Shown: piece after piece, positions 25,346 through 33,459 of the stretch | How positions within the stretch are numbered: the stretch's first letter is position 1 | Layout: each line of letters starts with the position of its first letter | NCBI RefSeq assembly: GCF_018224885.1 | Contig: NZ_JAGTXB010000017.1 | Location: 1 to 64,000 of the forward strand | Length of the DNA stretch: 64,000 nt | From: Chitinophaga hostae | Lineage (GTDB): Bacteria > Bacteroidota > Bacteroidia > Chitinophagales > Chitinophagaceae | Reading direction: 5' to 3' | Made by a program: the position numbers and the translations under genes | The notes under the pieces: model-generated | Told to the model about the DNA's origin: nothing | Database searches by the model: none | Seen by the model: the letters and a program-made list of their open reading frames with translations, nothing else

Positions 25346-27001
25346 ATGTTCAAACCAGCATTACTCGAAACATTAAAAGGATATAGCAGATCTCAGTTTA
25401 TAAAAGATCTGCTGGCCGGCGTCATTGTGGGTATTGTTGCATTACCGCTGGCCATTGCATTTGCCATTGCCAGCGGGGTATCACCGGAGAAGGGACTATA
25501 TACGGCGGTGATAGCCGGTTTCATCATTTCTGCATTTGGTGGTAGTAAGGTGCAGATAGGCGGTCCCACAGGTGCATTTATCGTGATCGTATATGACATA
25601 GTACAGCAACATGGGGTGAATGGCCTTATCATCGCCACTTTTATGGCGGGAATTATTCTTATTACCATGGGAATTGCGCGCCTGGGATCTGTGATAAAAT
25701 TTATCCCTTATCCATTAATAGTAGGATTTACCAGCGGTATTGCGCTGGTAATTTTTTCCTCACAAGTAAAAGACTTCCTGGGATTACAAATGGCAGCTGT
25801 GCCTGCTGATTTTTTTAAGAAGTGGGTGGTATATGGACAACATCTGTCCACTGTCAACTATTACTCGATGGCCATTGCAGCCTTTACCACCCTGGTGGTT
25901 TTCCTGTGGCCCAGGGTTACACACAGAATTCCCGGGTCACTGATCGCTATTCTTCTAACAACGCTGGCGGCAGGGTTATTCCATTTACCGGTAGACACCA
26001 TTGGCAGCAGGTTTGGCGCTATTCCATCAATGTTACCTCATCCTTCTTTGCCACAACTTGATTTTGATACCATCCGGTTGCTAATACAACCTGCATTTAC
26101 TATCGCCTTACTGGGGGCTATTGAATCCTTACTATCTGCTGTAGTAGCAGATGGGATGACAGGCAGTACACATAAAAGCAATATCGAGCTGGTAGCGCAG
26201 GGCGCAGGCAACATCATGTCGTCGCTGTTTGGTGGCATCCCTGCCACCGGCGCCATTGCCAGAACAGCTACCAACATCAGGAATGGTGGGCGTACACCGG
26301 TGGCCGGTATCACCCACGCGCTCACACTATTGCTGATTATGGTTTTTATAGGCAAATGGGCAGCCCTTATACCAATGGCAACCCTGGCCGGCATCCTGGT
26401 TGTGGTGACTTATAATATGAGCGAATGGGAGAACTTTGTTGCTATCATTAAAGGTCCCAAAAGCGATGTAGTGATATTGATTTTTACTTTCCTGTTGACA
26501 GTGGCAGTCGATCTAACCGTAGCAATAGAAATAGGGATGATATTATCTGCATTTCTGTTTATGAGAAAAATGGCGCAGCTCAGCAATGTCAGCATCATCA
26601 CCGGGCAAATCAATACCGGCAGCGATCCGTTGGCAGCCGCCAAATATGCCATTCCCCCCGGGGTTGAGGTATTCGAGATAACAGGGCCACTGTTCTTCGG
26701 TGCTGCCTATAAGTTCAAAGACGCCAGCAAATTTATCGAAAATGCGCCCAGGGTATTGATCATCAGGATGCGGCTGGTGCCTATTATTGATGCAACAGGC
26801 ATCCAGGCGCTTAAAGACGTGAATAGAGACATGCGGCATCGCGGCATAAAGCTGATCTTATCGGAAGTACAGACAAACAAGGTATATGAAGAGCTAAAAA
26901 AAACGCGGTTGCTATTCAATATTGGGAAAGCCAATGTGGTAGATACTTTTGAAAAGGCAATACAGAGGAGTGAAAAAATAATAGCGGAAAAACAACAGTA
27001 A
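25346..27001 (+). CDS. SulP-family anion transporter with STAS domain
   Basis: I chose the ATG at 25346; a GTG six codons earlier is the alternative. The roughly 551-residue protein has ten or more membrane segments with the SulP motifs ALPLAIAFAIASGVSPEKGL and GPTGAFIVIVYDI, then a C-terminal STAS domain (about 430-545) with VPIIDATGIQAL. SulP carriers move sulfate, bicarbonate or other anions. Nothing in the sequence fixes the substrate. Last gene of the operon, followed by a strong bidirectional terminator. Confidence 0.93.
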   Translation: MFKPALLETLKGYSRSQFIKDLLAGVIVGIVALPLAIAFAIASGVSPEKGLYTAVIAGFIISAFGGSKVQIGGPTGAFIVIVYDIVQQHGVNGLIIATFMAGIILITMGIARLGSVIKFIPYPLIVGFTSGIALVIFSSQVKDFLGLQMAAVPADFFKKWVVYGQHLSTVNYYSMAIAAFTTLVVFLWPRVTHRIPGSLIAILLTTLAAGLFHLPVDTIGSRFGAIPSMLPHPSLPQLDFDTIRLLIQPAFTIALLGAIESLLSAVVADGMTGSTHKSNIELVAQGAGNIMSSLFGGIPATGAIARTATNIRNGGRTPVAGITHALTLLLIMVFIGKWAALIPMATLAGILVVVTYNMSEWENFVAIIKGPKSDVVILIFTFLLTVAVDLTVAIEIGMILSAFLFMRKMAQLSNVSIITGQINTGSDPLAAAKYAIPPGVEVFEITGPLFFGAAYKFKDASKFIENAPRVLIIRMRLVPIIDATGIQALKDVNRDMRHRGIKLILSEVQTNKVYEELKKTRLLFNIGKANVVDTFEKAIQRSEKIIAEKQQ

Positions 27002-27027
27002 ATATCAAACACCAACCAACATGTAGC

Positions 27028-27055
27028 AAGAAGGAGTACGGCGATACTCCTTCTT
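27028..27055. terminator. Strong bidirectional terminator
   Basis: AAGAAGGAGTA (27028-27038), loop CGGCGA, TACTCCTTCTT (27045-27055), followed by TT. It lies between the SulP stop and the stop of the convergent methyltransferase. Confidence 0.9.
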
Positions 27056-27058
27056 TTG

Positions 27059-27682
27059 CTAGTCTTTTATCCAGAATTTCAGTAAACGATCTATTTCTGC
27101 ACGCACCAGCCGATACCCCTGCGGCGCTTCATCTTCCGTACAATGATAGGTAACCAGTCTTGTACCGGCGGGGACTTTCCCCAATTGATAGTGTAAGTAC
27201 CTGTTGTACTGATGATACAAAGTCCTGGAGTAGACAAACCTGTCATCTATCTTATAAGTACCGGGAAGATTCTCATAAAATGAATTGAAAAAATAAAAGT
27301 GGTCATATTGCCTAAAATCAAGCTCCAGCACATTACCATGCATAAAAGTGATATTATTAAAGCCTGCCATTTCTTTGGCAACCGAGGCATAACGCACCAG
27401 GTCAATGCGCTGCTCAATACCATAAAAAAATACATCCGGATTATAATACGCCCCAGCGATACAAAATTTACCCGGGCCACTGCCAATATCCAGTATTTTT
27501 GCACCCGGCGTTGCCGCCAGGAACCGGGAAGCCTTCTCCACCACCTTTAGTGGTGTCCAATGCTTTGAGGCCAGCGCCTGTATGTATAACGGATAAAGAT
27601 GGTTAAAATTGAAATCGGACGCAAACCATTTACCCGTGTGCCCGGGCAATGAAGTTGAATGGGAAGGAGAAGTTGTATCCAT
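27059..27682 (-). CDS. Class I SAM-dependent methyltransferase, paralogue 1
   Basis: A 207-residue protein with motif I KILDIGSGPGKFC (about 60-72), an acidic second strand FFYGIEQRIDLV, and FMHGNVLELDF for the adenine-binding region. The substrate is not evident. It is paralogous to the protein at 28487-29089: both contain KHWTP/RHWTP, FYFxNxFxENL and a C-terminal GTRLVTxHxxEDExP. The ATG at 27682 is only four bases from a TACCTTTA box on the minus strand (27694-27687), so its message may be leaderless. It is divergent from the second Crp/Fnr gene. Confidence 0.85.
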   Translation of the reverse strand: MDTTSPSHSTSLPGHTGKWFASDFNFNHLYPLYIQALASKHWTPLKVVEKASRFLAATPGAKILDIGSGPGKFCIAGAYYNPDVFFYGIEQRIDLVRYASVAKEMAGFNNITFMHGNVLELDFRQYDHFYFFNSFYENLPGTYKIDDRFVYSRTLYHQYNRYLHYQLGKVPAGTRLVTYHCTEDEAPQGYRLVRAEIDRLLKFWIKD

Positions 27683-27764
27683 GCTTTAAAGGTATTCATC
27701 ATTCCATCATCCCGTGGTAAACTTTATCATCTCAAAAAGTAAGTTTTATCAATTTCTAAAGCAT

Positions 27765-27772
27765 TAATTTTG
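27765..27772 (+). promoter_or_regulatory. -7 box of the second Crp/Fnr gene
   Basis: TAATTTTG matches TAnnTTTG and ends six bases before the chosen ATG, which would put transcription start at or next to the start codon. No TTTG -33 element is present at the usual spacing. Confidence 0.4.
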
Positions 27773-27778
27773 CGGATT

Positions 27779-28486
27779 ATGAGTATCAAGGGTATTTTTC
27801 CGATAGATAAATGGGATTTCAAAAGTGAATCTATCCTGGCTGACCTCCCGGCAGATGTATTTGAATTACTGACTGCCCATAAAAGCGAGCAGATTTACAA
27901 AAAAAATGAGATCATTTTCAGGGAGGGAGCTTATCCCTCCGGCATTTTTTATATCACGAAAGGAAAAGTCAAAAAGTATAAAGTAGACCGTGAAGGCAGA
28001 GAGCAAATCGTTTATGTGGCAAGTACCGGGCAACTGATCGGGTATCATGCTATTTTAGCAGAAGGCCGCTATCCCGATTCGGCTGCCACTATCGAAGAAA
28101 GTACGATCGCCTTTATCCCCAGGGAGGATTTCCAGCATGCGCTCAACAACTCTCCGCTGCTTAACACCCGGCTGCTCAAAACACTAAGCCATGAATTTGC
28201 AGTGCTGGCCAATAGTTTGACCATGCTTGCGCAGAAAACAGTCAGGGAAAGACTGGCTTTACAATTAGTTGTACTGCGGGAAAAATACAAAGTAAATTAT
28301 GTGGAGGGAACTGCCGTAGAAATAAATATCAGTCGTGAAGATTTATCCAACCTCGTGGGTACTGCCAGGGAAAATGTAGTGCGTGTATTAACGGAGTTTA
28401 AAGAAGATGGTATACTGGAAACAAAGGGCAGAAAAATTATTATAAAAGACTTAAACAAGCTTATAAAAACGGCTAACTTGAAATAG
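27779..28486 (+). CDS. Crp/Fnr-family transcription regulator, paralogue 2
   Basis: I chose the ATG at 27779 (MSIKGIFPIDKWDF), which aligns exactly with the start of the paralogue at 24036; a TTG three codons earlier is rejected. The roughly 235-residue protein has the beta-roll sensor (FREGAYPSGIFYITKGKVKKY) and a winged helix (INISREDLSNLVGTARENVVRVLTEFK). No iron-sulfur cysteines. It ends in TAG at 28486, and the convergent methyltransferase stop begins at the very next base. Confidence 0.93.
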   Translation: MSIKGIFPIDKWDFKSESILADLPADVFELLTAHKSEQIYKKNEIIFREGAYPSGIFYITKGKVKKYKVDREGREQIVYVASTGQLIGYHAILAEGRYPDSAATIEESTIAFIPREDFQHALNNSPLLNTRLLKTLSHEFAVLANSLTMLAQKTVRERLALQLVVLREKYKVNYVEGTAVEINISREDLSNLVGTARENVVRVLTEFKEDGILETKGRKIIIKDLNKLIKTANLK

Positions 28487-29089
28487 TTACAATCCTCTCT
28501 TTATCCACATCTTTAACATAAGATCAACGGTGGCATCCACCAACTGATAACTGGGCGGCACTTCATCTTCCAGGCTATGAAAGGTCACCAACCGGGTACC
28601 ACCAGGCTTATTATCCAGCTCTTTAAACATAAAACGTGTATAATACTTATACAAGCTTACGGAGTATTCCAACTCCTGGTCTATTTGCCCATCCTCAACC
28701 AGGTTTTCAAAAAAGGCGTTATAAAAATAGAAGTGATCAAAGCCATTAAAATCCAACTGCGTGAAATTGCCGTTAATGAAATCCACATTCTCCAGCCCCG
28801 TTGCTTCCCTGGCAGCCCGTGCAAAATGATACAGTTCTTTTCTTTGCTCCACACCGTAAAACATAGCTTCCGGGTAGCAACATCCGCCAATAAGACAAAA
28901 TTTTCCTACCCCACTTCCTATATCAAGTATCCTGTTGCCCGTACCAGTAGCCAGAAACGCCGCTGATTTCTTTGCTACCTCCACCGGCGTCCAGTGTCGC
29001 TTCGACAATTGTTGTATCCGCTCCGGGTATAGCCAGTCGAAGGCGGCATCATTTGCATGCCATGTTGAATTCCCTGCAATATTTCTCAT
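28487..29089 (-). CDS. Class I SAM-dependent methyltransferase, paralogue 2
   Basis: I chose the ATG at 29089; the upstream GTG at 29110 would add seven residues. The roughly 200-residue protein has motif I RILDIGSGVGKFC, then MFYGVEQRKEL and FINGNFTQLDF, as in its paralogue at 27059-27682. Substrate unknown. Its promoter carries the same 38-nt element as the GcvH-like operon, so it is probably controlled by the same activator, most simply one of the two Crp/Fnr proteins encoded alongside. Confidence 0.85.
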   Translation of the reverse strand: MRNIAGNSTWHANDAAFDWLYPERIQQLSKRHWTPVEVAKKSAAFLATGTGNRILDIGSGVGKFCLIGGCCYPEAMFYGVEQRKELYHFARAAREATGLENVDFINGNFTQLDFNGFDHFYFYNAFFENLVEDGQIDQELEYSVSLYKYYTRFMFKELDNKPGGTRLVTFHSLEDEVPPSYQLVDATVDLMLKMWIKRGL

Positions 29090-29123
29090 AGTTGGCCTTA
29101 GCAGGCGCACATTTTTTGTGCTG

Positions 29124-29190
29124 CAAAGCTAATGGAAGATCTACATGGTTTAACTGATACTTTGCAACTAAAAACCTGCAAAAAATCACT
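29124..29190 (-). promoter_or_regulatory. Activator-type promoter of methyltransferase 2
   Basis: Reading the minus strand, a 38-nt element runs from 29190 to 29153, identical at 36 of 38 positions to 24061-24098, and is followed after exactly 21 bases by the -7 box TAGCTTTG (29131-29124). The TTGCA-N4-ATCAG site occupies 29167-29154. The start codon is 34 bases past the box. Sequences flanking the element differ from the other copy. Confidence 0.7.
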
Positions 29191-29288
29191 CTTGCTTTAG
29201 TACCCGACAAAAGCCGGTCATTCGCCCGACATAAAAGGTATAGTAATTGTGGCGACACTCCTATTATTTCACCACTAAACTATCCAAT

Positions 29289-29495
29289 ATGGCTATCGTA
29301 AAAGTAATTGAGGTGATTGCTTCTTCAGAAAAAGGATTTGAAGACGCCGTTAACAACGCTGTTGTAGAAGTATCGAAAACCATTCACAACATTGACTCTG
29401 TGTATGTGAAAGACATGAAGGTACACGTAAGCAATAGTAAGATAACTTCCTACGGCGTCATCTGTAAGGTTTCATTTAGAATAGACGAAAAATAA
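29289..29495 (+). CDS. Dodecin family flavin-binding protein
   Basis: I chose the ATG at 29289, which gives MAIVKVIEVIASSEKGFEDA, the standard dodecin start; upstream in-frame codons only add an unlike leader. The 68-residue product has the dodecin beta-alpha-beta-beta layout (DAVNNAVVEVSKTIHNIDS, then VKDMKVHVSNSKITSYGVICKVSF). Dodecins form dodecamers that store flavin or CoA. The flavin-stacking Trp of archaeal and halophilic dodecins is replaced here (IDSVYVKDMKV), so ligand preference is uncertain. Confidence 0.92.
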   Translation: MAIVKVIEVIASSEKGFEDAVNNAVVEVSKTIHNIDSVYVKDMKVHVSNSKITSYGVICKVSFRIDEK

Positions 29496-29500
29496 ACCGG

Positions 29501-29538
29501 TTGGGTTGAGCTAAAGCTCCTGTTTTAGCTCAACCCAA
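29501..29538 (+). terminator. Strong terminator after dodecin
   Basis: A perfect 15-bp stem: TTGGGTTGAGCTAAA (29501-29515) with TTTAGCTCAACCCAA (29524-29538), 8-base loop, six bases after the stop codon. Confidence 0.88.
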
Positions 29539-29620
29539 AACCGTTGTTAACCACTACTGTTGTGAAGTTAATTTCCACAACCTGGTGTTTTATTTCCACT
29601 AAATCAACCCATGGGACCGC

Positions 29621-30259
29621 TTATTGATAAGGCGGCGACCCTACCGGTATGGGCACCACCTTCGTACCCATTTTCCTTTGCAGATTACGGGCAACATCAA
29701 GATGTTTGTAGAGCATTGGCAGGCTCTCTGCTGCAAAAGCCTTAATATCGCTGTCAAGCGCATTTTTCGCAGCATTTTGAAATTCCCGGATGTCCTTTTC
29801 ATGGTCATCTACCATCAAATTGATGTAAGCGTTGTCGAAATCGCTTCCTTTTTTAGGCTGCAATTGTTCCTTTTCTTTTTTATGATGGGCAGATATGGAG
29901 TCGGGCAGCGTGATATCTTTCGACAGTGCCAATAGTTTTATTTTTTCATTGATTGTTTTATGATCATTAGCCATCAGGGTTCCCAGGTTCTTCACATGGG
30001 TGTTACGGGAGTTTTCCACGGCCAGTTCCCCCAAGGCTACTTCCATCAATCCTCCGCCGGCTGCCTCTACCAGGAAAGCGGCGTCACCTTTGGATGGTAT
30101 GGCTTCGGTCGGGCCAGCAGCCTGCTTTTTCAGGCTGTCGATCCTGGCATTATTTATCTTTTTTGCACGCTTTTCACTATCCGGAGATCCGCTGTTACAG
30201 CTAAAAAAAAGGAATATAAATGTCAGGCTACAATAGAAAAATGATATGGACTTTTTCAT
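29621..30259 (-). CDS. DUF4142 ferritin-like lipoprotein
   Basis: I chose the ATG at 30259, preceded by AGGAGGG at good spacing, giving MKKSISFFYCSLTFIFLFFSC with a lipobox. The roughly 212-residue product has a Lys/Asp-rich linker, then a DUF4142 helical bundle: FLVEAAGGGLMEVALGELA, VKNLGTLMANDHKTINEKI and YINLMVDDHEKDIREFQ. Members are exported four-helix proteins of unknown role, often tied to stress. A CCTCC upstream (30284-30280 on the minus strand) could pair with the Shine-Dalgarno GGAGG over a 10-base loop, which may dampen translation. Confidence 0.87.
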   Translation of the reverse strand: MKKSISFFYCSLTFIFLFFSCNSGSPDSEKRAKKINNARIDSLKKQAAGPTEAIPSKGDAAFLVEAAGGGLMEVALGELAVENSRNTHVKNLGTLMANDHKTINEKIKLLALSKDITLPDSISAHHKKEKEQLQPKKGSDFDNAYINLMVDDHEKDIREFQNAAKNALDSDIKAFAAESLPMLYKHLDVARNLQRKMGTKVVPIPVGSPPYQ

Positions 30260-30354
30260 AATACCCTCCTTTTTCTTATGGAGGACCAAATCCTATGCCA
30301 CCAACAGATAGATGGCATATGAATTGTGGCGTTACAACTGGTGAAACGATGCCA

Positions 30355-31443
30355 CTATTGAGCGGATACATACTCCAGTAGCCATTGCTTTATAACCTCC
30401 CACGCCGTTGTATCAAAGTCTCCGGGGAGTTTTGACAATTCCTCGTTGGTACAACTATGGCAACGCAGGAAGAGATGATTTAATCCCTGCAATACTTTCA
30501 CAGTAACCACCTTGTTTCCATTTTCGCGCAGCGTACGTGCCACCAGGTCCAGGTTTTCCCTCCAGGGCACCATGATATCCTTATCGCCGTTTACAGCCAG
30601 GAAAGGTACCCGGATGCGTTCCAGGTAAGGTACCGGGTCATAGCGCAGGTGAAACTGGTACCATGCACTGCTGGCCTGCAGGATATAGGAGTCAATAAAA
30701 AAGCGCATGTGATCATATTTGCCGGGCATATCCTTTGCATACGCGCTGTCGTCTGAATGCTTCCAGGCATTGTAGGTAGTGCGTAATTTCGATTCCATCA
30801 AATTCGTATAGGCATAACGGTAAGCAGTGTCAAACATCAGTGTAGTAATCGTTTGATGCCTGCGCTTATCATAATCTGAAACAGGCGCCGCGTTGATAAT
30901 GGCCTGATTCTGCAACTTCAGGGCATCAATTCCCCGGGTAGCGAGTCCTGCCAGCGTAACCACAAAATCTATCTTCCCGGTGGCAGCAGCGATGATGGCC
31001 GCTGCTCCTCCTTCGCTGTGTCCGATTAGTCCCACGGCGCCGACACCCGGTTGTTTACGCAACCAATCTGCCGCATCCAGGGCATCTGCTGCAAAATCTG
31101 CCGTAGTAGCGGTTTCGTATACCCCTGTGGTAGCACCTACTCCCCGGTCATCTGTTCGCAGCACGGCGAAGCCTATACGGACAAGGGAATCTGCCAGAAC
31201 ACGGAACATAGCATGACCTGCCATGAGGCCATCCCTGTTTTGTTTGCCGGTACCGGATACCAACACTACCGCCGGAAAATTTTTTCGTTGGGAGGGTACC
31301 GTTAGGGTGGCCCCAAACCGGATAGAGCTGTCCCTGTTGAAGAACAATACCGAATCACTTCGGAACGGGCTTTGTTGCGCTGTAGCATGTAATGCTGACA
31401 GGCAACAAAGCAAGTAAACCAAAAGCATCTTTCCTTTTATCAT
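30355..31443 (-). CDS. Secreted alpha/beta hydrolase
   Basis: A 362-residue protein with a signal peptide ending near HATAQQ (residue 22). The nucleophile elbow is GHSEGG (Ser143). VLVSGTGKQNRDG supplies the oxyanion-side strand, DDRGVG follows at 98-103, NGDKDIMVPW holds the likely acid Asp, and GLNHLF the likely His. This is the family of periplasmic acyl-peptidase or esterase-like hydrolases often found in Bacteroidota. Its ATG overlaps the TGA of the TlpA gene by four bases (ATGA), so translation is coupled and it is the last gene of the second Sus operon. Substrate unknown. Confidence 0.85.
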   Translation of the reverse strand: MIKGKMLLVYLLCCLSALHATAQQSPFRSDSVLFFNRDSSIRFGATLTVPSQRKNFPAVVLVSGTGKQNRDGLMAGHAMFRVLADSLVRIGFAVLRTDDRGVGATTGVYETATTADFAADALDAADWLRKQPGVGAVGLIGHSEGGAAAIIAAATGKIDFVVTLAGLATRGIDALKLQNQAIINAAPVSDYDKRRHQTITTLMFDTAYRYAYTNLMESKLRTTYNAWKHSDDSAYAKDMPGKYDHMRFFIDSYILQASSAWYQFHLRYDPVPYLERIRVPFLAVNGDKDIMVPWRENLDLVARTLRENGNKVVTVKVLQGLNHLFLRCHSCTNEELSKLPGDFDTTAWEVIKQWLLEYVSAQ

Positions 31444-33428
31444 CCTTCCTTCTTCAGCAATTCAATAATATAACTGATTTCATCCGCCAGGGCGCTGGGA
31501 CTGCCCATGTAGCCGTTGGAAGTCCAGCGGATAACGCCCTGTTTGTCGATGATCATTTTAGCAGGGATACCGCTGAAATGAAGCGCGCTGGCATAAGCAC
31601 TGTAAGCGGCATCCAGGTGCCCGTCAGTCTTATTCTTTCCATCCAGCAGCACCTCCAGCCGGTAGTTTTTGGCAGACAGGAACTGCTTTATCTGTGTTTT
31701 ATAATCCGGTTTTGTTTCCATGGTAGCGATAAAATAGAATTTCACCTTATCATCGGCCCGGTATTTATCTACCGCCATCTGCATACCGGGTAAAGCCTCT
31801 TTGCAGGGACCACACCAGGTGGCCCAGAAGTCGAGCACTACGATGTTTCCTTTTTGTTTGGATAGCTCCACGGTTCCTCCGTTTAGGCGTTCCAGTGAAA
31901 AGGCAGGCGCCGGCTCACGAATCAGTGCTGCCCGCAGATGCTCCTGCTGAGCCGTCAGGATGTCTTTACTCTTCATACCATCCAGGTACTGTTGGAAACC
32001 GGTTGCTGAACCGTGTTGTTTGACATACTTTTTCTTCACCAGCGCTATCACCTCCGGGGTGGCAATGTTGTTGCGCACGGCATTTTCAGCAATGGCCAGC
32101 GCCGCATCAGGATGGTTATTGTTGTTCAGCAGGGTGGCATACAGTCCCTGGAAATCGGCACGGCCGGCAGCTTTCATCTCCTTTACTTTTTCCATCCACT
32201 GCAAGGCAGTTTTATCATCTCCCAAAGTATGCAGTAAAGCTGCATGTCCTTTAAAGGCAGCCACCGACAAATCCAGCACCTGCTGCATCCATTGTTCCGG
32301 GGAATAATAGCGGCTTTCCACACCATCTTTGCGGTCGGCAAAGGCAGCAATACGTTCTACCAGTTTGGTGGAGTAAGGCAGGGCTTCCGCCGGTTTCAGG
32401 TCTCCGTGCTCCACCGCATTTACTATCAACTGCCGGTGAAACTCGGTTAGCGATATCAGCGAGGCCTGATCCAGAAAGGGATCCAGTGCAGATAATTTTT
32501 TGTCTTTCAGAAAAACGGTATACACCATTCCCCTGAAAGTTTTTTCCAGGTATAACGCCGATGTTTCGGTACTTACGTCTTTAAATTTTTCCGGCGGGAA
32601 CTGCTTTATAAAATCGTTCCAGCGCAGTAAACGTTCATCGGGTTTGGCGATAAACATGCGATAGATCATCTGATCGCGGGCAGTGATCCCATCCGGATAG
32701 CGTGAAATGATCACCTTGTTCATACTGTCTGCCTGTGCAGGTTTCGCCAATAGATTGCGGTAGGCGTTGCTGATATCAATCAGTTCTTTTTCTGTCACAT
32801 CCGGTAAACTGCTGATAAAGCCTATTTCCCGCGGGGTAATGGTATCGGCACGTTTAGGATCTGCGCGTCTTAATATGGTCATGGCATTATAAAAAATATG
32901 CCGCCGGCTTTCAGGATGATACTTTAATTCGGTATTCATCCAGAACAGGCCAATATCATCCGTAATGCGTGCAGCATCATCTACGATGGGGGGCGTAATA
33001 TCTTTCAACGCATTGGTGCGCAGGAATGCCCAGGCGGCATAGTTGGTGGCGATTTCCCGGCCATTGATATCATGTGTCATCATCGCGTAGGTAGCCTTTC
33101 CTCCCCTGTCTGCAATGCCATTGGCGCTGAAATCAGCAACCATAATAGCCGAGTTAACAGGCAGGCGAAAACTTCCCACCCACCCGGTATCTACCATTTT
33201 CATGGGGAGATCGTATGCTTCCCAGTCATTGTTGCGGTATACCCACACTACTCCTTTCACCGGCGCCAGTCCTTTCAATGGCGTAGTTGCCGGGTTATAA
33301 GCGATCGTTGTCATCTCGCCGGAAACAGGATTGGCGGGCATTACATGAAAGGGTTGCTGCGCGCATACGTCGGTGGCAATGAGCCCCAACAGTGCAGAAA
33401 GCGCAATGCTAATTTTCTTCATCTTCAT
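31440..33428 (-). CDS. TlpA-type thioredoxin-fold protein
   Basis: A 662-residue exported protein with a signal peptide ending near CAQQ (residue 25). Residues 30-510 form a largely helical TPR-like region with no named domain. The C-terminal 145 residues are a TlpA/AhpC-TSA thioredoxin domain with DFWATWCGPCKEALPG (Cys539 and Cys542) and the cis-Pro GIPAKMIIDKQG. Such proteins occur downstream of SusCD pairs in Chitinophaga-like genomes, where they may reduce imported protein or peptide substrates. It starts 31 bases after the SusD stop. Confidence 0.85.
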   Translation of the reverse strand: MKMKKISIALSALLGLIATDVCAQQPFHVMPANPVSGEMTTIAYNPATTPLKGLAPVKGVVWVYRNNDWEAYDLPMKMVDTGWVGSFRLPVNSAIMVADFSANGIADRGGKATYAMMTHDINGREIATNYAAWAFLRTNALKDITPPIVDDAARITDDIGLFWMNTELKYHPESRRHIFYNAMTILRRADPKRADTITPREIGFISSLPDVTEKELIDISNAYRNLLAKPAQADSMNKVIISRYPDGITARDQMIYRMFIAKPDERLLRWNDFIKQFPPEKFKDVSTETSALYLEKTFRGMVYTVFLKDKKLSALDPFLDQASLISLTEFHRQLIVNAVEHGDLKPAEALPYSTKLVERIAAFADRKDGVESRYYSPEQWMQQVLDLSVAAFKGHAALLHTLGDDKTALQWMEKVKEMKAAGRADFQGLYATLLNNNNHPDAALAIAENAVRNNIATPEVIALVKKKYVKQHGSATGFQQYLDGMKSKDILTAQQEHLRAALIREPAPAFSLERLNGGTVELSKQKGNIVVLDFWATWCGPCKEALPGMQMAVDKYRADDKVKFYFIATMETKPDYKTQIKQFLSAKNYRLEVLLDGKNKTDGHLDAAYSAYASALHFSGIPAKMIIDKQGVIRWTSNGYMGSPSALADEISYIIELLKKEG

Positions 33429-33459
33429 TTTTTAAAAGCAGGTTTCCGTATAAGGTTTA

